54,881 nt of DNA from contig SZWC01004987.1 of the NCBI GenBank assembly GCA_023375785.1, positions 94,117 through 148,997 on the forward strand. Reading direction: 5' to 3'. This DNA comes from Penium margaritaceum (lineage: Eukaryota; Streptophyta; Zygnematophyceae; Desmidiales; Peniaceae). The notes below the pieces were generated by a model. The model was not told where the DNA came from and did no database searches. It was given only the letters and a program-made list of their open reading frames with translations. Position numbers and translations under genes: made by a program. Shown in pieces: positions 9,566 to 21,170 of the stretch (position 1 is the first letter of the stretch; each line of letters starts with the position of its first letter).

Positions 9566-12385
9566 CGATTTAGAATTGCCTAACTAAAAAATCCATGAAT
9601 TAGATGAAAAATCGGCTTTACTATTGTTTTAGGAATCCGAATTGGACGAAAATGCATTTGACTCTTACCTTAAATTCGACCAATGGGCCAAGGTCAATTC
9701 CTCGAAAATTCAAGAATTTGACGAGTAATGGCGATGCACAAAAACGACGCGAGGACCACGTGCAAGTCGTGTCGGGTAGGTCAGTCATTTTGCACGGATC
9801 CCTTTTTGCGCCTATCCATTGTCCACTATCACGGCCCGCGATGGCTAACAGTTTTGGTCGATTTGAGCATGCAGCCTACATGCATGTAGACAGAGTGTCG
9901 CTAGCAGCGTCACAAATACTTCACACCGTTGGTGCACTGCGTCCACTGTCCATCATGGAGCGATTTTTTCAGGTGGTCAGTCCTGAGGAGCGTGTCCGTC
10001 GCTCGGATACGTAGCTTGGACGTGATATCCCCCCAAGAACAACTCCTGTCTACCGTCCAGTTAGTCGGCCCCGCAAGTCAGTCAGCATCACCTACGATGA
10101 CTCTGAACTTCCACGTTCTCCCATACGAGGCGAGCGGGAGCCGTCTGCGTCAGCAAGCTGCTCCAGGCCTTCACCCTTGTCGCTACCGGTTGAAGCCAGT
10201 GAAGCTCCCAAGGCCAATGCAACTCCATCAATGTCATGGACGGCAGCCGATTCCAGCAAGGCTGCACGTCGCATTGCAAGGGAGCAGGAAACGCTGTGCA
10301 GGGCAACGCGTACCTCTATCGCGGTACCGGGGAAGATGCTGCACCCGTTGCCACGCCCGATCCCAAGGGCAAGGGAAAGGCCATGGAACAGCCACGGAAA
10401 AGAAAATAAACGCGTCCCTCTTGGCCAGCCCATTCGTGCAACTGGCCCCATCCGCATTGAAGAGCCCAAGGAACCGTGGGGCCCATGCAGCTACAGCGAT
10501 AGCAAGAGCGACAGCAAAACTACGACGGACAGCAAGAGCGACAGCGACATCTCAAAAGCACAAGACAGTGACAACTCCACGGACACCGAGTGTCTGGAGC
10601 TCGTCCCTGTCAACCCCAACACGACGTCAGCAGATACAGGCAGCAGGAGAAGTGGACGCAAGTGCGGGGCGTATTGCGATTGGTTCACGTCTGGCCAATT
10701 TCCAACGATCTACCGAGCTGTCAAGGCGTAGAAGTCCATCTACGCTTCAGTGAAGCATTTGCAGCGAAGCTTCCGGACGCCGGACGGCATGTGCGTTTTT
10801 TGACCACTTGTCGCCATCAACCGTCGCCGGCTGGTTTGGCAGAAACAAGGTGCTAAAGAAGCAGTATGCATTGGCTACTGCGGTTGCCATGCGATGTGAG
10901 CCGGCACCACCAATCAACAACAAAAAACAAGTGCATGGCAGCCGGGGCAAGCGAGCTTTCCTTGCTGACCGTCCAAACCTCATCAATGCCATCAAACGGG
11001 TGCTCCAGACAGCACGTGTCACAGGGACGCCCATGAACAGCAAGTCCATGCGTCGCGAGATCCGCATGGCAATTGCACAGCATGCGCCAGACGATCTCGC
11101 GGCCATGGGCGATTGTGCCTTCAGCCGTTCATGGGTCTGTCGCTTTGCCAGGGACCACATGGCATGGTCGTGGCATGCAGAGACCACCGCGTCACAAAAA
11201 GTGCTAGACAACTGGCAGGAGAAGGTGGAGCACTTTCTGATGCATGCAGCATCACTATTGTCGCACCACAAAATTAAGCCTGCTGTCGTCATCAACGCAG
11301 ATCATATGACCATACAACTCGTACCCGTTCCAGACCACATGTACGCACCCAAGGGTGTTGATGACGTGTGCATAACTGGGTTTGACGACAAACGTGCACT
11401 GAAATTGCTGGTGACATCATCATATGCCGGCGACTTTTTTCCTATGTAGGTCATCTATGGCGGCAAGTCCTCACCTTGCATGCCAAAGGGGGTCTATGCC
11501 CGTGAGCTCGTAGATTGTGGGTGGAATTTGACACACACCCCAAACCACTGGGCCAACACAAGGACAACCATGCAGTGGGTCTGCACCATAGTCTAGCCGT
11601 ACTACGAGCAAAAGTGTAAGGCGTGTGGTTTGGCACCGGGAGTCGTGCACGTGCTTCTGGTGCTTGATGCTTTGCGCCCGCATTACAGTGCGAGTTTTCG
11701 CCTTTGGCTAGGAAACAACTACCCGCACATGCACCCGGTGTACGTGCCGGCTGGCTGTACCCCCAAGGCACAGCCAGCCGACATAGGCATCATCGCCCCA
11801 TTCAAGAAACATGTAGAGGACCAGTTTGCCATGTGGGCAATTGACAAGGCGCGTGCCGGGGACACCCTCAAGCTTGGCATGGGTGTTGTGAAGGAAGCAT
11901 CATGCAAGTGGTTCATGATGGCATGGCAGCACGTGGAAAACCATGGTGACATCGTTAGGAATGCATGGGCTAGAGCAGGATTTGGCAAGGTCTTCCAAGA
12001 TGACTTCCAGCGCCATGCAAATGGAATGTATGGACACGTGATGTTTGACGATGAAGGTATTGAGGAGGAGGATGAGGTGATGTGATTTGTACTTTGAACA
12101 TTTCTATGTTATGAGCAGCCTACTTTGTCTCCATCTCCCTCTTTGCAATGTCTCAATCAATGTGGCCCATGATAATTGTAGGAAAAAATGAGAGGAACCA
12201 CTTGCATCCTTCGTCCAAACAATGTGAAAAAAACTAGGATGTAAAAATTGAGCTAGCATTTTGTGCACCATGAATTGAACGAATGCACATTGTGATTATT
12301 TATGTTGCAGTTTGAATTCATTTAACAAATTGTTTGACAGATTTCAACGACAACAAAAAAAAATCGAATACATCGATCAGTAGGG
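9544..12385 (+). mobile_element. Pogo/Tc1-mariner-like DNA transposon with TIRs and TA duplication
   Basis: The left end CCCTACTG and right end CAGTAGGG are inverted. Each is flanked by TA (9542-9543 and 12386-12387), the target duplication typical of the Tc1/mariner-pogo superfamily. Including the TA, 19 of the 24 terminal bases match between ends. The 2842-bp element carries one broken DDE transposase on the plus strand and inserted into the capsid part of Gypsy-A gag. Excising it with one TA restores the host element's frame across the junction, which independently confirms both boundaries. Confidence 0.88.
10177..12085 (+). pseudogene. Pogo-like DDE transposase, inactivated
   Basis: This would bind the transposon ends in the nucleus and catalyse cut-and-paste transposition. 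The upstream part (10177-10731) has a Ser/Asp/Lys-repeat linker (SDSKSDSKTTTDSKSD) and the start of a helix-turn-helix, ending in TAG at 10729. A one-base shift near the T run at about 10797 leads to the main frame, with an HTH (LSPSTVAGWF) and a CENP-B/Tc5-like DNA-binding domain (RAFLADRPNL... FSRSWVCRFARDH). The DDE_1-type core has acidic residues at codons 11300 (VINADH), 11666 (LVLDAL) and 11780 (QPADIGIIAPFKK); about 37 residues separate the last two. TAG codons at 11447 and 11594 interrupt the core. The C terminus is acidic (DDEGIEEEDEVM). The superfamily is firm; the exact clade is not. Confidence 0.85.
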
Positions 12386-12387
12386 TA
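12364..12387 (-). repeat. Right terminal inverted repeat (with TA)
   Basis: Its reverse complement reads TACCCTACTGATC...ATTCGA, matching the left end at 19 of 24 positions. Confidence 0.85.
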
Positions 12388-13664
12388 TCTGGTCAAGGAA
12401 TGGACTGCACAACAACCGCACGTCAAGTGGCAGCCCATGCCATGGGAGGCCTTTTGCGCGATCATGCATAAGAACTGCACCCATTGTGAGGAGGCGCAGC
12501 GCACCTTTTACAAAATCAAGGACTTCAGGCAGCAGGGTAGCTCGCTCAAAGCCTACTTGTGCGAGTTCACTGTACTCGTGGAGGAAGCCGAAAGCTTCAC
12601 TGAGGGCGATGGAACAAAGACCTTCAAGTACTCAGAGTGCATGCTCCTGGAGTACTTGCGTGATGGATTTGCCAAATAGAAGCTGCAGGATAAGACCACC
12701 ACAACGGAAACCGGCCAACCTTGGACAAGGTGGAGGGTGTTATAGGACTACATCAGTGAGGCGTATTTGGCAAACCCCAAGCACTACTCAGACGCACGGC
12801 CGAACGGGCGTGCACATCAAGGCCCCGACATGCGCATGGACGCTGTGGGGGCTGGAGGAGAAGTCAGGCAGCGGGACGGGGCCAAGGGAAAGCAGCCTGC
12901 AAACCCTCCAAACAAGAAGACTGGCGGGCACAAGACCCCAAACCATAAGTGCAGCCGCGACAATGACGAGCTATAGGTGGTGCGTGAGCTTCGCAACACA
13001 AAATTTCGTGAAGGACTTTGTCACAACTGTATGCAGCCTGGTCACTTTAGGGCTCAGTGCCCTGAAGGTGCTGGTGGTAGGCAAGAGCTTGTGGTGTTAG
13101 GCGCAGTAGCAGTACCTCGTGGGGAGGGTGCAGTAGAAGGCCGCGGACAGGGCCGTGGGCAGGGTTGCGGTCGCGGCAATGGGCCTGGCCATGGTAACGG
13201 ACAAGGCCGTGGGGCGGGTTTTCCCCATCCTGAGTGACGTTAGTGGGGACCAATCAAGGTTAACACTGGATCAGGAGTGTGGGTTCATGTTTTGAAACAA
13301 GGATGTTAACAATTTGAGTTTTTAACGAGTTCAAACTTCTCTATTATTTTCTCCCCTCTTGTTGAAGCTTATTCTACACTTGCTGACCGTCATTGTCCAC
13401 TAAACCTTGCATCCTTGGATGAGATGCGTGATCGGACATGCTTAGTGGTGGCAAAACAAACCACTATGCGGGACTTGTGTAATGCGGTGATTAAGCAAAC
13501 ACCCTCAAAGCAATGAGTTCAATCACGTTTACAGTACCTTTGGTCGACGACTTCAACCTGGTCATATTGAAAGACTGGAAGGTGCTAGCCAAATATACAC
13601 GTGTCCAAAAGATGTGGACATGAGTAGGTGAATCATGGGAGCTGTGGCGTCCGCCCTCTAGATT

Positions 13665-14047
13665 ATGTGTTTATCACAAAATCTATCAACGAGCTCGTTC
13701 ACTCGGAAAAGTGGAGGCAATATGGCAATGCAATTCAAAAGACACCTAGCTTGTGCTCCCATGAACGTACTTGCTGACACTGGAGGAGATGACTCATTTT
13801 TGGCCTTGGCTTTATCCGACATGTTGGCTCGAATCACGAGCCATTGAATGGCTCAGTTGTTGTCCGTGACAACTATACGGTACCCATGATCGGTACTTGT
13901 AAAGCAAAAATTAGTGTTCAAGGGTACCCGCAGAGTGTCACGTTGAGGGTACTCAACCTTCTTGACCCGTTTGACTTGGTACTAGGCGATCCTTGGTTCC
14001 ACAAAAACAAGGCTCTAATGTGCTTTGAATCAATGTATTTGATTTTA
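13665..14047 (+). pseudogene. Gypsy-A aspartic protease (retropepsin-like)
   Basis: The active-site triplet DTG is at 13776-13784 (VLADTGGDDSFL), and the downstream conserved segment is FDLVLGDPWFHKNKA near 13970-14015. It would mature the Gag-Pol polyprotein in the particle. The two parts are separated by a stop at about 13845, and 13238-13664 before it is decayed gag-protease linker with nothing recognisable. The catalytic Asp is kept, but the frame is broken. Confidence 0.75.
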
Positions 14048-14350
14048 TGAAAAGGATAACGTCGCTTTACGTTGATTCCAATTACGAAATTGTCGCCAAC
14101 CCAATGCAAAGTCCATTCCAGTTTGTCTGCGATGCAAGTCAAGAGATGTATTCGACAAGGTTGTCGATACTTCTTGGCTCAGCTGTAGAAAGTGGAGGAC
14201 GACGTGAAGGAAGACATGCCACAAGATATCAAATCTCTATTGGTGGAGTTCTCGGATGTATTCCAAGACCCACTGACTGGACTTCCACCAGAAAGACACA
14301 TGGACCACACGATTCCGCTGCAACTGGAGGCTACTCCTCTATTTTGACCC

Positions 14351-15645
14351 ATGTATCACCTTAGTCGAGTGGAAAGGCGAGAGGTTGAATGCCAAATCAA
14401 AGAGTATCTTGCAAAAGGGTGGATTGAGCCAAGTAGCTTGCCGGGTGGTGCATCGATCCTTCTTGTGAACAAAAAGCATGGTGGTTTACGCATGTGCATA
14501 GACTATCGTGTGCTGAACAAGTTGAAGGTGAAAAATGGACTCCCTTTACCGCGGATTGAGGACCTGATTGACCAACTCCAAGGGGCAAAAACATTCTCAT
14601 CCTTGGATTTGTCTCCAGGGTACTTTCAAATCCGCATCACGAAAGATGATGTGCCCAAAACTGTGTTTCAAATGTACATGAGACACTATCACTTCCGCAT
14701 GTTATGCTTTGGGCTAACGAGCGCCCCGGCAACCTTCCAAAGAGACATGAAGAGAACGTTCGCCAAACAATTCAATCAGTTTGTCCTGGTTTACCTGGAT
14801 GACATCCTGGTTTTCTCTAAATCCATGGAGGAGAACATAGAACATCTACACAAAGTTCTCACGATCCTTTGGGAACACAAGTTCTACGCAAAATTGATCA
14901 AGTGCAAGTTTGTACAAGATGAGCTCGAATACCTTGGGCACATTGTCGGCAAGGATGGTATCCGTGTCGACCCACGAAAGGTCCAAGCCGTGGTGGACTG
15001 GCCACGCTCGGAAAATGTTGGCCAGATTCGGTCTTTCTTGGGCCTTGCAAACTACTTTCGACCATTCATGCAAGGTTATTCGACCCTGATAGCACTTCTA
15101 ACTAGGCTGACGCAAAAAGACGTGCGTTGGGAATGGAAACATGATTGCAAGAACGGCTTTCTCAAAGCCAAAGAGCTTCTATCCACGACGCCTGTCCTAG
15201 CTTTCCCAAATCCATCATAACCGTGGGAGGTTTGATGTGATGCATTGGTAGTAGGTCTCAACTGTCCTCATGCAGAATGGTCACCTAGTTGCGTATGAGA
15301 GCCGGAATCTCATCCTCGCGAAAACGCGATACATGACTTGGGATCAAGATCTCCTTGTGGTAGTACACACTTTCAAGATGTGGCATTGCTACCTCGAGGG
15401 TGCCAAAGGGGGTGCGACGGTCATGACCGACCATAACCCATTGGTGTTTTCCCAAACCAATCCAAACATATCAAGAAGATAGGCGCGTTGGAGAGAATAC
15501 CTGAGGCGATTCTCGTTCACATGGGAGTATCGGCCAGGATGCATCAATGTGGCCGATCTATTAAGCCGGCAGCTAGTGGAAGTCAAAGAAAACACCAAGG
15601 TCGGTGGGTGTTTTATGGCCATTGCAACAGTATCCGTGTAAACAC
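14351..15645 (+). pseudogene. Gypsy-A reverse transcriptase and RNase H
   Basis: The frame 14351-15220 is a nearly complete Ty3/gypsy RT of about 289 residues. It has the thumb-proximal RMCIDYRVLN, FSSLDLSPGYFQIRI carrying the first catalytic Asp, FGLTSAPATFQ, and the catalytic YLDD at 14792-14803. The connection follows with LGHIVGKDGIRVDP and FLGLANYFRPF. After TAA (15218-15220) and TGA codons the RNase H continues (QNGHLVAYESRNL..., MTDHNPLVF) to about 15645, with TAG at 15480-15482. The RT itself has all catalytic residues and is the best-preserved part of Gypsy-A. RNase H is degraded. Confidence 0.87.
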
Positions 15646-15849
15646 TAGAGTCCCCTTGCACCCTGTAAGAACCACCTCGAGAGATTATCTACTATAATGG
15701 TTTTGTCAATAGAATCCGAATGGGATATTGTGTGGATTCTCGATTTCAAGAATCTCAAAACCTAGACATGTATGGATTGGTGGAAGTAGCAAGAATCTAT
15801 TTGCACGGAGAACAAGTTGTTGTCCCAGACTCATAAGACCTTCGAGTGA

Positions 15850-16700
15850 AGATTATCTCCTAGTTCCATGACCCGCCGGTCGCAAGTCATGTGGGACCTC
15901 CAAAGACCAGACAAGCACTCTCGAACCACTATTGGTGGCTAGGATGGAGTGTTGATGTCCGTGAGCATTGTATGACATGTGACCTATGTCTTTGAAATAA
16001 GGCTAGTAACAAGAAGCCTGCTGGACTTCTCCAACAGCTTCCCATTCCTGGGACTCCATGGATGTGCGTCAACGTGGACTTCATTACTGTTCTTCTGAAC
16101 ATGGCCTGTGGCCACGATGTAATACCGGTGGTTGTGGATCTTTTGACAAAGATGACGCACTTCATACCTACAACCACTGATGTGAACACAGAGGAGACTG
16201 CTCGTATCCTCTTTGAGGGTGTTGTAAAGTACCACGGCTTGCCGTTGCACATTATCTCGTATCAATATCAAACATTTGCTAGTAAGTTCTGGCCAAAGAT
16301 GCAGGAGTACTTTGATAGCAAGTAAACAATATTGACAGCGTTTTACCCTCAAATTGACGGAAAAACAGAGCGCATGAACCACACTTTGCAACAAATGTTT
16401 CGCATGTACATGGATCCTGCCATGAATGACTGGGACAAATTCCTTGCACCAACAGAGTTTGTAGTGAATAACTAGGTGAACGAGTCTACACAGTCCACAC
16501 CGTTTGTGTTGAACAGTGGTTGGCATCGATTGGTGCCCTCTTCATTGGTGAAGAGTTGGAGTACAGGAGGACAGGTTCCTTTCACTGAAGCCTTTGCCGA
16601 ACACATAGATTCCTTGTTTTAGGAGGCGAAGGGTCACTTTCAAGCTGCTCGCCAATGATAGAAGGCGTATGCCAACAAAAGTCACCGTGAGGTCTCGTTT
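15850..16700 (+). pseudogene. Gypsy-A integrase, catalytic Asp lost
   Basis: A zinc-binding N-terminal region is visible in broken form (HYWWLGWSVDVREHCMTCDLC, about 15920-15990). The core starts with the first catalytic Asp at 16077-16079 (NVDFIT). The second Asp of the DDE triad, expected in a SDRDP-like motif, is replaced by Tyr (TAT at 16260-16262). The Glu is present at 16368-16370 (KTERMN). Stops lie at 16323 (TAA) and near 16474 (TAG), among others. It would insert the cDNA into the chromosome. The active-site loss adds to the stops in making it inactive. Confidence 0.78.
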
Positions 16701-17120
16701 GACATCGGTGACCAAGTGCTTCTTTGGTCTAAGAATCTTCGGTTGAAGTCCCTAGGGATGCAAAAACTTCTACCGATGTGGATTGGGCCATTTTCCATCG
16801 TCGTAGGCATCGGGCCAGTGGCATACCGTTTGCTGCTTCCACCGAGTGTGAAGATACATGACGTGTTTCATATGAACCTCTTGGCTCCATACACAGCTGA
16901 GGAAACCGTTCAGCCACCATTGGCAGTCCTTGCTGCCAACGGCCAATACGAGGTTCATCGCCTACTTCAGCATCAAGAGCGTGCCCTCCGGTTGTGGGTT
17001 CTTGGGGAATACCTTATTCATTAGGCCGGGTGTGGACCTGAACATAACTCATGCCAAATCTCGGTTGTCCACAAGGGTGGTCAACGAGTATTGGAGCGAG
17101 CTGGCAGCTTGCACAAAGTG
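16690..17120 (+). pseudogene. Gypsy-A integrase C-terminal region with chromodomain
   Basis: The GPF/Y-type module (VSFDIGDQVLLWSKNL... WIGPFSIV... AYRLLLPPS... DVFHMNLLAPY) is followed by a chromodomain-like stretch (QYEVHRLLQHQ... AGCGPEHNS) with TAG at 17022-17024 in its middle. In chromoviruses this domain directs integration toward modified histones. The module order is clear; the chromodomain call rests on weak but position-consistent similarity. Confidence 0.72.
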
Positions 17121-17420
17121 ACGTGTGTCGGGGTGCACCACCAAAAAGTAGAAAAAGTGAACAACATTCCCGCAGGGTGGCATTCATGGACTGCAACCAT
17201 AGGAGGTTGGTGACGCCCAACATGGTTGTCGCGCGGTTGCTCCAGCCTAAAGGGGGGAGGCCGCTAGTGGTGCTGACCAAAGAGCTGCAAGTTAGCTCCA
17301 AGTGCCATGCACATGTTCATGTTTAGCTGGTGATTATAATCATTGTTTTTCTTTCACAATGCTGATGAATCACTAACTGACAATCTTGCTTGTTGTTCAT
17401 GAACTGAGACGTTTTATAAT

Positions 17421-17433
17421 AAGTGGAGAGGAA
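17421..17433 (+). promoter_or_regulatory. Polypurine tract of Gypsy-A
   Basis: AAGTGGAGAGGAA lies directly before the 3' LTR start TGTAGCA; it is the plus-strand primer site. Confidence 0.8.
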
Positions 17434-18119
17434 TGTAGCAAGAGGGGTGGTTACGCACCACCTGTCGCGTCAGCAAGGGCTGGCCAGCGGCCAGCACTTC
17501 GCTAGCCACCGGCTTGCTGGCTGTTGGCCGGCTGGACGGCATGTGGTCGGCCAAGCAACCGGCCGGCCAGTAGCCGGCCTGCCGTCATCCGCCGATCCAG
17601 CTGAGGCCGCGATCGACGGCCGAGGGACCACGAGGGCATCGAGGGCGAGGCCTCGTGGCCTTGTACCCTCGCCCCCCCTTGCCCTACTTGCAAATGAGCA
17701 AGCCAGGACGAGGGATATGGAGAGTGAGGGTGAGAGCGAGGAGCGAGAGGAGCGTACCAAAAAAGTTGGTGCAAAACCGTTGATCGTGCCTCGCATGTGA
17801 CGATTTTATGCCAACACATAGAAAACAAAACTCAAGTTTAATTAGGACAAACTACGAGTTTCAAAACGGGAAAACTCGTGCGAACTTTTGAGTTTGAGGT
17901 AATACCCCCTCATTTCCGACCTGGAACGAGAAGGTGAGGTAAAAGCGGAAATGGGCCTCTAGAGACTTTAATCATTCAAGTCTCTTCGCACAAGGTCATT
18001 GATGACGATTGCCCCCAGAGTAACGTGGAGGGAAAAGCCCCTCAAGCGAACTCTAGACGCCATTCTACAAACTCCGACGACGACCTAAGTGCAGGAGCTG
18101 GAGGTTCTGACCCGTTACA
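17434..18119 (+). repeat. 3' LTR of Gypsy-A
   Basis: It runs TGTAGCAAGAGGGG... to ...CCCGTTACA, 686 bp, with canonical TG/CA ends and homology to 6752-7478 throughout. The 104 bp between it and Copia-C (18120-18223) is unassigned. Confidence 0.9.
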
Positions 18120-18223
18120 CCGCAACTCGCATTTCATAGTTCTTGGACCCGCATCTCCCCGTACCGTCCCTGGCTACTGCGCAACTCGCTGTTGCACCGC
18201 AAAATTCCATTGCACAACCCCAC

Positions 18224-18868
18224 TGAGAAGATGTGTGGAAGCTTCCTAGCAACACAGCCATTGACTAGGCGTCAGTGCCTGGTCAGACAATGACGACAGT
18301 CACAAGTCGTGCACACAACCGCAAGGGTCTGGCTAGGAGACACAAGGCAAAGTGTCAGAATGCTTCACTAGCATTTGTAGAGAGAAATGACAAATGACAG
18401 GTCCATGGCATAAGTATCTGCCGCGGCGCACGGCGGGTGTTGCACGCAGCAGTGCAAGATCTAGCCTAAAAACCGGCCCAAAACAACTGTTTTGGCCGTA
18501 ACTCTGCGCAGACATGTCAGAATGCTACGCCGTCTGAACCTAGACGTGCATAATCAAAAGCTGGATGCTACGACTGGTAATATGCATGCATCAGGTATCA
18601 AGAAGTGGACACACAATACAAAAACATGCAAATCAGGCACATGGCGAGTCCACCGATAAACTCCTGTGTGCTGTAGAAAAAATGCAGCAGGTCACGGGTT
18701 GCGTCCGGAGCTCTGGACCGGTCGTCGGTCAGCTCGAGGATGGTGATCCGCCACCAGATGACGCACTGGTGCCTCCAGGGCCCGCATCAAGGATCTGCAC
18801 GGGTATGGATACGGCCGAGAGGTCACAATAAACTGTACAGGTCGACAGGAACGTCACAAATCACAACA
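18224..18868 (-). repeat. 3' LTR of Copia-C
   Basis: TGAGAAGATGTGTGG... to ...ATCACAACA on the plus strand (645 bp). It is near-identical to 31513-32156, and the minus-strand terminus is TGTTGTGATT. Confidence 0.9.
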
Positions 18869-18880
18869 CTCCCCCATGAC
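18869..18880 (-). promoter_or_regulatory. Polypurine tract of Copia-C
   Basis: The minus strand reads TCATGGGGGAG immediately before the LTR. The same tract precedes the 3' LTR of Copia-D. Confidence 0.8.
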
Positions 18881-18975
18881 CCGATGGTACGCATGTCCAT
18901 ACACGTGCAGCACTGAGAGAAGTACGAAAACAAGTGCGATGACAAATGTGACACGGACACGGACACACCCCACAC

Positions 18976-21038
18976 TCAACCACTCTCAGGCAAGGGGCGA
19001 AGTCCAACGGAACGAATGGCCACCAGGAACTTTCCGTGTGCTAGTGCCTTTGTCGAGAAGTCAGCACGCTGCATGTCAGTGCCAACCCAAATGACGGAGA
19101 TCATGTATCGCTCCACCAGATCACGCATGAAGTGGTGCTCGACCGCAATGTGCTTTGTGTGAGCATGAAACACACCAAAGTTCTCTGCAATGGCAAGAGC
19201 ACTTTGGTTGTCGCAACGAAGCATGATAGCGGGTACTGACTGGCTAAGCTCATGGAACAGGCGCTGCAGCCATACCGCCTCAACAGCCCTTGCACCCAGA
19301 GCAACGTACTCTGCCTCCGATGAGCTACGTGCAATGCAGTCCTGCTTCCCGCTGCGCCAGAACACAGTGGTCCCACTGAGCAGGAACACGTAACCGGTGC
19401 TACTACGTCCATCTGGGCTCCAGGCCCAGTCACCGTCGGTGTAGCCGTCAAGGACCTACAAAGACTGCCGGCGAAAGCAGAGTCCGAGGTACGGCATGGA
19501 GACCACATACCGCACCACTCGCACAGCGCGTAAAAGGCTCTAGCGCGTGGAGCCTGCAAAAACTGGGCAAGGAGGTTGACGGTAAATGCGATATCAAGAC
19601 GTTTGGTAGTGGCCAGGTACATCAAAGATCCGATGAGACAGAGGTACAAGGTCACATCCACTGTCTCGCCCAGCTGTGTGGGATCCTCCACCTTCAGGGG
19701 GTCTTGCCCATCAGGTGTGAGAGGTGTGGAGGCCGTGGGCACTGTGCTAAGGAGGTCACTGAAGCGCCCCCCCATAACTCGTGCGTATCGCGCCTGATGC
19801 AGTAGTAGAGTACGACGTCTGTGGTCTCGCACGATCTCCATGCCAAGAAACATCACTGCAGGACCAAGGTCCTTCATCCTACAGGAAGTCTGGAGGAAAA
19901 CCTTGGCCTCCTTCACGGCCTACAATGATGGAGACACAATCAAGAGATCATTGACATAGACCAGGATGGCGGTGATCCGCTCAGGCGTCTGTTGGATGAA
20001 GAGAGAGGGATCTGCCTCACTCTGTACATATCCCGCACGAGTCAGGGTGCCAATGATCTCCTGGTTCCAACAGCAAGGAGACTGCTGCTTGAGACTGTAC
20101 AAGGACTTGCACAAACGCCAGACCTTGTCACTGTCCTCAAAGCCGGGCGGCTGAGCCACATAGATCTCCTCATCCAGAGAGCCATGGAGGAACACATTGT
20201 TCACATCCATCTGGTGTAGTTCCCAATCATGCTGAGCCACTACACCGAACAGAGCTCGAGCTGAGGTCATGCGGCCGACAGGGGCAAAGGTGTCAGTGTA
20301 GTCGATGCCCTCAATTTGAGAGTACCCCTTGATGACCAAGCGAGCCTTGTGCCATTCCAATGAGCCATCTGGCTTCACTTTCTTGCAAGAGACCCACTTG
20401 ACCTGAATAGCCTTCCTCCCAAGTGGAAGGTCGCCTGGCTCGTAAACTCCGTGCTCTCGGATGGCGCGAAGCTCATCCTCGCAGGCAGCATGCCTCGCAT
20501 TAGCATCCTGTGATGAGAGAGCTTCCCTTAGTGTGCCCAGGTCTGGCACCAAAGAGGGGGAACTCTGCGTGGCAAGAGCCCACGCCTTGGTGCTAGGTGT
20601 GACGACCACAAGATCGGCTGCTGCATCACAAGCGATGTGGAACTCGCGAGTGATAAGATCGTGCCCTACGGGACACGCTGGGTGTACTTTTGTGTGCTTA
20701 GTGCGGACACTCAGGCCCAAGGCCTTTGTGCCGGGATCGCCACTCGCGATACTACGAGTGGAGCGCCTGGGTGCAGGACAAGACACTCGCTGCGCTCCGG
20801 AGGCCAACGGTCGAAGACAACCGCCAGGTTCACGGGAGTAGCATGGGCTCAAGGGGCGCACCCCTGGCTCAGAAACAGGCACAAGCGCAGCTGGGGAGGA
20901 CTGAGGCAAGAGAGCTGGTGATGCCGTGCGAGGAGATGCGAGTGTGGGAGGCACGTGACTCGGGGTGGTAGTAGGAGCAGGGCTATGCACAGAGGCATGA
21001 GTGTCGGCGGACACAGGTACGAACACAGGAGTACGCAC
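18976..21038 (-). pseudogene. Copia-C reverse transcriptase and RNase H, RT active site altered
   Basis: The frame from 21038 has a Pro/Ser-rich linker, then a copia RT starting near 20500 (AIQVKWVSCKKVKPDGSLEW, YTDTFAPVGRMTSAR, HQMDVNNVFLHG with the first Asp, LYSLKQQSPCCWNQ). The normally invariant YVDD reads YVND: the first Asp of the pair is Asn (codon at 19950-19952). A TAG lies at 19920-19922. The frame continues to about 19500 (FLGMEIVRDH, IGSLMYLATTKRLDIAFTVN), shifts, and RNase H follows (19450-18976: SSSEAEYVALGA, RCDNQSALAIAEN). Both the changed residue and the frame breaks indicate loss of polymerase function. Confidence 0.85.
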
Positions 21039-21170
21039 AGGTGTAGGATCATGGGTACGTGAGGAATGCGAGGGAACGGGGGTTGAAGCCGGCGGTGCTG
21101 GAGAGGTCTCTGGGCTGATAGCGATGATGGCTTGGTCATCAAGAGCCGGAGACCGCGAAGTGGAGGGAGC

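Larger units (their letters stand above)
8422..13237 (+). pseudogene. Gypsy-A gag, split by the DNA transposon
   Basis: The 5' part (8422-9543) has a Lys/Ala-rich, then acidic (EEDHSEGDPKEEHDTDDG) N-terminal region with no convincing ATG. Next comes capsid-like sequence (SNWLNRMEHVLHIHKAP) with in-frame TGA and TAG codons. The transposon at 9544-12385 interrupts it; removing the insert plus one TA reconnects the same reading frame. The 3' part (12388-13237) continues the retrotransposon capsid domain (WEAFCAIMHKNC... EAYLANPKH). It then has a CCHC knuckle, CHNCMQPGHFRAQC, near 13020-13060 and a Gly/Arg-rich tail. Stops near 12677 (TAG), 12744 and 12973 break it. Nucleic-acid binding by the knuckle is family knowledge; the gene is dead as it stands. 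Confidence 0.78.
6752..18119 (+). mobile_element. Gypsy-A: Ty3/gypsy chromovirus with both LTRs, interrupted by a DNA transposon
   Basis: Long direct repeats flank the element (6752-7478 and 17434-18119). Inside, in plus orientation, are a PBS (7480), gag, CCHC knuckle, aspartic protease, reverse transcriptase, RNase H, integrase, a chromodomain-like tail and a polypurine tract. RT before integrase plus the chromodomain place it among chromoviruses. Removing the 2.84-kb insert leaves about 8.5 kb. No exact target duplication is visible, since the left LTR terminus has been rearranged. Every domain carries stops or substitutions. Confidence 0.9.
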
